Source: Limnohabitans sp. Rim8 (GTDB lineage: Bacteria; Pseudomonadota; Gammaproteobacteria; Burkholderiales; Burkholderiaceae_C). From it: a stretch of DNA of 11,867 nucleotides. The notes below the pieces were generated by a model that worked only from the letters and a program-made list of their open reading frames with translations, ran no database searches and was not told where the DNA came from. The position numbers and the translations under genes are program-made. The stretch lies in assembly GCA_945877725.1 (NCBI GenBank), contig CAMDXR010000067.1, forward strand, positions 1 through 11,867. The letters are read 5' to 3'. This document shows positions 7,735 through 11,867 of the stretch, piece after piece (the first letter of the stretch is position 1; each line of letters starts with the position of its first letter).

Positions 7735-8558
7735 TTTTTGACTTTCTTGCTGCTGGCCCGCGCTATAAGTGGTGTTGAAGTAGCCACATCTGGAGGCCTG
7801 ACTGACTGCTCAATCAGATCCAACTTGTCCCGGACCTCATCCAGCACTTGAAGCACGTTACGTTCTGCTGTTTGGGTAACCAATGGTGAATAGGCGCGCC
7901 CATCAGACAACACCGGGCCCAAGACCATCAGGGTGTAAAGATCCGCCATGCTTTCCACATCGACCGTTCCACGGCCAAACAAAGTCCCCCACATGCGGTG
8001 CTCAATGCCCCCGTAAACCATGGAACGCAGCAACTCGATGTCGGTGTCGGCTCGAAGCTCTCCATCCGCTATGGCCTCTTCTACCGTGCGCAAAAGAAAG
8101 GCCGTGTAACGTACATGCAATGCATGCAGCACCGATTGGAAATATTCAGGGCCAGTACGGACTTCGTGCAACACGAGACGAGAGAGATTGGGCTCTTCCA
8201 CATACACGCGGATATGACGCCAGATCAGAAAGCGCATGCGACTGCGCACCCCCTTCAGCCTTGAAAATTTATCCTCGATGTCCAAAATCAGTGGCTCATA
8301 CATGCCACGCAAAACAGAATTGAGCAATTCGCGTTTTGAGGGGTAGTAGGTGTAAACCAAGCCTTCGACCACCCCGACCTTGGCCGCAATTTCACTCACG
8401 GAAGCGCGGTCAAAACCTTTTTCAAGAAATACCTCTCGTGCCGCTGCCAGAATTTCTACCGCGCGTCGCATGCGTCGGGGCGTCTGCTTGCCCACCGGAT
8501 TTGCCATGGCATCGAGTTCGACCACGATCGCCGTGGCTTTGGCTGTGCTGCTGTTCAT
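7731..8558 (-). CDS. TetR/AcrR family transcriptional regulator
   Basis: A 275-residue TetR-type repressor, longer than the usual 190-220 residues because of an N-terminal extension of about 27 residues and a C-terminal basic tail ending KKVKK. Residues 31-78 form the DNA-binding helix-turn-helix, with ILAAAREVFLEKGFDRASV and the recognition region VVEGLVYTYYPSKRELL; the rest is the alpha-helical ligand domain. The start ATG 8558 overlaps the AtuA stop (ATGA) and has GGAG at 8567-8570; ATG 8507 is an alternative. The gene is co-directional and lies between atuA and the biotin carboxylase, so it probably controls its own operon, most likely as a repressor released by an acyl-CoA intermediate. 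In Pseudomonas the comparable atuR is, as I recall, not inside the operon. The ligand cannot be deduced here, and no operator is visible because the operon promoter lies outside the window. Confidence 0.9.
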   Translation of the reverse strand: MNSSTAKATAIVVELDAMANPVGKQTPRRMRRAVEILAAAREVFLEKGFDRASVSEIAAKVGVVEGLVYTYYPSKRELLNSVLRGMYEPLILDIEDKFSRLKGVRSRMRFLIWRHIRVYVEEPNLSRLVLHEVRTGPEYFQSVLHALHVRYTAFLLRTVEEAIADGELRADTDIELLRSMVYGGIEHRMWGTLFGRGTVDVESMADLYTLMVLGPVLSDGRAYSPLVTQTAERNVLQVLDEVRDKLDLIEQSVRPPDVATSTPLIARASSKKVKK

Positions 8559-10363
8559 GGCAATGACTCCAGCACAGACTGGGGAACATCCAATTCCATG
8601 CCCAATAACATTTGCGCAAAGGCTTTGCCTTGTGGGTCGTAACGCAATGAGGCGACACCGCCCCCGCCCAGCGCTTTTTCAAGAACAAAATTGAGCGCAT
8701 TAAAACCAGGCAAGCTGTAGCGACGCACATCCCCTTCGGCGATGTGGGCTAAATAGGCCTTCACCATTTCTGGCGTCAGTTCTTGCTGCAACCACTCAAA
8801 CGCTTCTGTTGAACGGGCAATGACACCAATGTTGGAGGTGTCCCCTTTGTCCCCACTGCGGCCGTGGGCAATGTGCAACAAAGGGACCCGAATAGTTTCA
8901 GTTCTGGCCGGAGCGATCACCGGAAGGTTTTGGCCGGGATGAATGTTTGGCTTGGTGTCTTGCAACCCCTGAATTGGCTTAAATGGAATTTCAATACCCT
9001 CCATCGAAATATGCTGTTGAATTTTTTCCTGCTCGACCACAAACGAGAAAAGCCGTATCACTGGAGATGGCGCAGGCCGCCCGGCGGCAAAGCCGGTAAT
9101 GCCCTGGGCCATCGAGGTGGCAGAGGGCGCTATCTCCCGTGCAAGCAACTCCAATGCTTCACGTTGCGGATGTTTGGCTGCCAGTTTGAGCACCACCTCA
9201 CGGCTGTCCAACTGACGCGCATGAGGTCCATAGGTGCTCTCGGCCCCCAGCACTTCAAGACTGGTCTCGGTAAATGGGCCCCAGCCACGCTCGGACATCA
9301 AGCGCTCACAACGTTGCAAAATAGCTTGCCCTACCCGTTGCGCTTTAGCCACCGCTTGGTGGCCTCCAATCATGAGTGTTCCCATCAGTCGCCAACCGTC
9401 ACTGTAGGTGGCACACACTTTGTAAGTAGTTGGCGCCGAGGTTCCGCAGGTACCGGTCACACGAACCCTGTCCTTGCCCTCCTGATGGAGTTTCACTTGG
9501 GAAAAGTCACAAGTCACATCGGGCAACAGATAGCGCTGAGGATCGGCGATTTCATAGACAATTTGCTCGGCCACCGTGGCAGGGATGAGTAATCCGCCCG
9601 TACCAGGAGGCTTGGTAATCACCACGCTTTTTCCGCTGGCATCACACTCTGCAATCGGAAACCCCATGTTGTCCCAGCCAGGCACCTGCTCCCAATCCGT
9701 AAAAAGTCCCCCTGTGCATTGGGTGCCGCATTCAATGATGTGTCCCGCCAGGCTTCCGGTGGCGAGCTTGTCCCAATCTGTCCAAGACCAGCCAAACTCG
9801 TGCACCAGTGGGCCCAAGGTCACAGCACTGTCCACGACCCGGCCCGTGATCACAATCTGCGCACCGGCATCCAGCGCAGCCGCGATGGGCTGAGCGCCCA
9901 AATAAGCGTTCACACTCATCAACGAAGGGGGCATGGGATCGCCGCTGAACATCTCACGCACGCCAGCAGCACGCAATCCCTCTGCCTGTGCACTCAAGTC
10001 ATCGCCTTCGACGACGGCTATTCGCATGGTCAAGCCCATGGCTTCAAGTTTGGCAGCCAAAGCGGCAGCACAGGCTTTGGGATTGACACCGCCAGCATTC
10101 GACACAACACGGATACCCTGGGCGTGAATCTGTGGCGCCAACTGTGCAATCACCTTGACGAAATCAGGGGCGTAACCCAATTCGGGTGACTTGGCTCGCG
10201 CACGGGCCAAAAGGGACATGGTGATCTCGGCCAAGTAATCAAACACCAAATAATCAATACGGCCCGTAGTGACCAGCTGAACTGCCCCGGCTTCAGAATC
10301 TCCCCAGAAACCGGATGCACATCCTATGCGTAAAGGTTCAATACGAAATTTTTTATCACTCAT
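8555..10363 (-). CDS. atuA: AtuA family protein (DUF1446) with C-terminal AtuA-like domain
   Basis: A 602-residue protein of the acyclic terpene utilization AtuA family. Residues 8-450 are the DUF1446 part, with IRVVSNAGGVNP (84-95), the central TGRVVDSAVTLGP (173-185) and ECGTQCTGGLFTDW (211-224). Residues 490-602 form the second domain, marked by HIAHGRSGDKGDTSNIGVIAR (497-517 region). In some organisms these two domains are separate proteins; here they are fused. AtuA is required by context in citronellol/geraniol breakdown in Pseudomonas, but to my knowledge its reaction is not established. Conserved Cys, His, Asp and Gly-rich segments suggest an enzyme rather than a structural protein. 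It follows the AtuE-like crotonase after 17 bp and its stop overlaps the TetR start. No clear Shine-Dalgarno is visible before ATG 10363. Family assignment is firm; function is open. Confidence 0.92.
   Translation of the reverse strand: MSDKKFRIEPLRIGCASGFWGDSEAGAVQLVTTGRIDYLVFDYLAEITMSLLARARAKSPELGYAPDFVKVIAQLAPQIHAQGIRVVSNAGGVNPKACAAALAAKLEAMGLTMRIAVVEGDDLSAQAEGLRAAGVREMFSGDPMPPSLMSVNAYLGAQPIAAALDAGAQIVITGRVVDSAVTLGPLVHEFGWSWTDWDKLATGSLAGHIIECGTQCTGGLFTDWEQVPGWDNMGFPIAECDASGKSVVITKPPGTGGLLIPATVAEQIVYEIADPQRYLLPDVTCDFSQVKLHQEGKDRVRVTGTCGTSAPTTYKVCATYSDGWRLMGTLMIGGHQAVAKAQRVGQAILQRCERLMSERGWGPFTETSLEVLGAESTYGPHARQLDSREVVLKLAAKHPQREALELLAREIAPSATSMAQGITGFAAGRPAPSPVIRLFSFVVEQEKIQQHISMEGIEIPFKPIQGLQDTKPNIHPGQNLPVIAPARTETIRVPLLHIAHGRSGDKGDTSNIGVIARSTEAFEWLQQELTPEMVKAYLAHIAEGDVRRYSLPGFNALNFVLEKALGGGGVASLRYDPQGKAFAQMLLGMELDVPQSVLESLP
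8567..8570 (-). promoter_or_regulatory. Shine-Dalgarno of the tetR gene
   Basis: GGAG on the minus strand, 8 nt before ATG 8558 and inside the atuA 3' end. It favours the long 275-residue form over a start at ATG 8507. Confidence 0.5.
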
Positions 10364-10380
10364 GGCATACGTTCGGTAGA

Positions 10381-11172
10381 TCAGCGATTGGTCCAGTTGG
10401 GCGTGCGCTTCTCGGCAAATGCCTTCATGCCTTCACGGGTGTCTTCACTTTGCGACATGACGGGTAACAAGGCCTGTGCAAGGTTCAGAGCATCCGCCAG
10501 GGACAAATCGCTCATGGCGGAAAATGCCCGCCGTCCCATGCGCAACGCCAAAGGTGAATTAGCGGCAAGCTTGGCGATCAATGCCTCAACTGCACTGTCG
10601 AGTTCTTCAACAGGGACGACTTGGTTCACGATCTCCATACGAAGCGCGTCTTCAGCAGAAAACCGTTCGGCAAGAAAGCACATTTCCTGCAGACGGCGTC
10701 TTGGAATCACGCGCATCAGCAAGGGCAAAATCATCATCGGAAAGACGCCTACGCGCGCTTCTGTCGTTCCGAATTTGGCACTGTCCACCGAGATGGCGAA
10801 GTCACAGGCACACACCAGACCCACACCGCCACCAAAAGCACCGCCATTCACACGCGCAATGATCGGCAAGTTACAGCGGTCCATGGCGCGAAACAAATCG
10901 GCAACGGGGTTATCAAAGCGGCCGGGCTCTAGCGCGAAAGGAGATCCATCGGCGGTAGGCTTGAGCTTGCCTCCGGCACAAAAAGTTTGCTGCCCGGCAC
11001 CTGTGATGACGATGGCTCGGACGCCTTCCATGGACTCGGCATCTAACAATGCCTGACGCAATTGCGCCATGACCACATCGGTCATGGTGTTGTGTTCTTT
11101 GGCTCGATTGATCGTGACATGGCAAGCAAGCCCCTTTTGTTCAACCAAGACCTGGTTTAGTTCATCGGTCAC
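10381..11172 (-). CDS. methylglutaconyl/isohexenylglutaconyl-CoA hydratase-like crotonase
   Basis: A 263-residue crotonase-fold protein. The segment NGGAFGGGVGLVCACDFAIS (109-128) followed by FGTTEARVGVFPMMILP (134-150) is the pattern of methylglutaconyl-CoA hydratases (LiuC) and AtuE: the first glutamate of classical hydratases is replaced by Gly118, while Glu138 is kept. Oxyanion-hole residues lie in FCAGGKL (64-70). The expected role is hydration of the carboxylase product, a 3-methylglutaconyl-CoA or its isohexenyl homologue. The start is GTG 11172, overlapping the SDR stop as GTGA and preceded by AAAGGGG at 11180-11186, which supports this start. The C-terminal FAEKRTPNWTNR is typical of the family. 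Distinguishing the AtuE from the LiuC substrate cannot be done by eye; the neighbouring AtuA makes the AtuE-like role more likely. Confidence 0.9.
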   Translation of the reverse strand: MTDELNQVLVEQKGLACHVTINRAKEHNTMTDVVMAQLRQALLDAESMEGVRAIVITGAGQQTFCAGGKLKPTADGSPFALEPGRFDNPVADLFRAMDRCNLPIIARVNGGAFGGGVGLVCACDFAISVDSAKFGTTEARVGVFPMMILPLLMRVIPRRRLQEMCFLAERFSAEDALRMEIVNQVVPVEELDSAVEALIAKLAANSPLALRMGRRAFSAMSDLSLADALNLAQALLPVMSQSEDTREGMKAFAEKRTPNWTNR

Positions 11173-11867
11173 GACTTTTCCCCTTTGTGCTGATCAGAAA
11201 ATGCCTGCGGTGGCTTGTACAAAGGAAATCCGTTGTAAGTGAAATCCTGCCTTGCAGGCTCCAGCTTCCAGGTGTGACGAGCGGTGGGTACGCCACCGTC
11301 CACACGAATGACGGCACCGTTGATGAAACCTGCTGCAGGCGATAGCAGGTAGACCACGGCGGAGGCCAATTCGGCCTCGGTGCCGAATCGCTGCAAAGGC
11401 ACTTTGGTGCGCAATTCGCGCAAAAGTGACTGGTATTCGTCATCGTAGGTGTCAATGCCGTTAGAGGCAATCCAGCCAGGTGCTACTGCATTCACACGAA
11501 CGCCTGCACAGCCCCACTCGCAGGCGGCGGTCTCGGTGAAGGTCAGCACACCCCCGCGTGCGGCGCCAGAGTGGCCCATACCGGGCAGACCACCCCAAAT
11601 ATCGGCCAGCATATTGACCATGCTGCCACCGTTCGCCTCCATCCATTGGACGTAACACTCCCTTGAAAATAGAAATGTGCCGTGCAAGTTGTTCCGCACC
11701 ACGGTATCCCAGCCTTTTAAGGAAATATCGCGAAGTCGGGCCGGATATTGACCACCCGCACAGTTAAAAAGCCCGTGAATACTGCCATGTGCAATAAGGA
11801 TATCGGCCACGGTCTGTGTGACGGATGTCTCGTCCCGGATGTCGCAACTGTGCAGCGTGACTTTGCC
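11169..11867 (-). CDS. SDR family oxidoreductase, PECR/DECR type (partial, N-terminus outside window)
   Basis: The C-terminal 232 residues of a short-chain dehydrogenase/reductase; the frame is open to the window edge, so the N-terminal Rossmann TGxxxGxG part lies beyond 11867. The visible part begins with a CDIRDE segment following beta-strand 3, then GLFNCAGG, NNLHGTF, GGSMVNM and VRVNAVAPGWIAS, ending in LLSPAAGFINGAVIRVDGG. In place of the usual YxxxK it carries HSGAAR, which matches peroxisomal trans-2-enoyl-CoA reductase and is close to the HAGSAK of 2,4-dienoyl-CoA reductase. This suggests NAD(P)H-linked reduction of an unsaturated acyl-CoA rather than alcohol oxidation. A tail of about 40 residues follows DGG, also as in that family. 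The atu operon carries SDR genes (atuB, atuG) of unproven function that this may correspond to. A GTG at 11810 cannot be the true start because conserved SDR sequence precedes it. Confidence 0.92.
   Translation of the reverse strand, partial: GKVTLHSCDIRDETSVTQTVADILIAHGSIHGLFNCAGGQYPARLRDISLKGWDTVVRNNLHGTFLFSRECYVQWMEANGGSMVNMLADIWGGLPGMGHSGAARGGVLTFTETAACEWGCAGVRVNAVAPGWIASNGIDTYDDEYQSLLRELRTKVPLQRFGTEAELASAVVYLLSPAAGFINGAVIRVDGGVPTARHTWKLEPARQDFTYNGFPLYKPPQAFSDQHKGEKS
11180..11186 (-). promoter_or_regulatory. Shine-Dalgarno deciding the GTG start of the AtuE-like crotonase
   Basis: The minus strand reads AAAGGGG, 7 nt before GTG 11172. It lies within the last codons of the SDR gene (KGEKS) and supports the GTGA overlap start rather than a downstream codon. 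Confidence 0.65.

Noticed and set aside
8864..9592. Long open frame on the plus strand opposite atuA
   Set aside because: Same reason: antisense shadow of a conserved gene, with composition unlike a real protein.
10388..11056. Open frame on the plus strand opposite the AtuE-like crotonase
   Set aside because: Antisense shadow, low-complexity Ser/Ala/Arg-rich translation, no recognisable motif.
11169..11810. Treating GTG 11810 as the SDR start
   Set aside because: The frame stays open to the window edge and the upstream codons encode conserved SDR sequence (CDIRDE), so the gene is cut by the window rather than starting there.

Overview
This window holds one long minus-strand catabolic operon, entering from beyond the right edge and running to about position 852, plus one plus-strand gene at the left end that converges on it. 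The DNA is moderately GC-rich with tightly packed genes. The RsuA, AtuA-family and acyl-CoA carboxylase proteins look betaproteobacterial, most like Burkholderiales of the Comamonadaceae kind. This placement rests on protein style and codon use read by eye, not on a search.

In the direction of transcription (right to left) the operon encodes: an SDR oxidoreductase of the peroxisomal trans-2-enoyl-CoA reductase/2,4-dienoyl-CoA reductase type (cut by the window edge); a crotonase of the methylglutaconyl/isohexenylglutaconyl-CoA hydratase type; an AtuA (DUF1446) protein; a TetR regulator; a biotin carboxylase; a separate biotin-carrier protein; an acyl-CoA carboxyltransferase beta subunit; an acyl-CoA ligase; a second crotonase with a classical two-glutamate active site; and an RsuA-type pseudouridine synthase. 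Four junctions are 4-bp stop/start overlaps (ATGA or GTGA). The others are gaps of 15-47 bp, so the catabolic genes are probably one transcript.

The gene set (AtuA, carboxylase alpha and beta, hydratase, SDR, ligase, TetR) is that of the acyclic terpene utilization (atu) pathway of Pseudomonas or a close relative of the leucine (liu) pathway. The inferred logic is: the ligase activates a beta-methyl-branched acid; the carboxylase adds CO2 to the gamma-methyl carbon of the 3-methyl-2-enoyl-CoA; the AtuE-like crotonase hydrates the product; the SDR and the second crotonase handle redox and ordinary beta-oxidation steps. AtuA has no established reaction. No acyl-CoA dehydrogenase or HMG-CoA-lyase-like enzyme is in view, so the pathway is incomplete here.

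The points most worth attention are the carboxylase alpha subunit split into two genes inside its linker (BT) domain, a small residue (Ala163) in the carboxyltransferase where 3-methylcrotonyl-CoA carboxylases usually carry Phe, a TetR gene buried in and translationally coupled to the operon, and the role of AtuA. No RNA genes, mobile elements, CRISPR arrays or long repeats were seen, and no non-coding stretch exceeds 60 bases.
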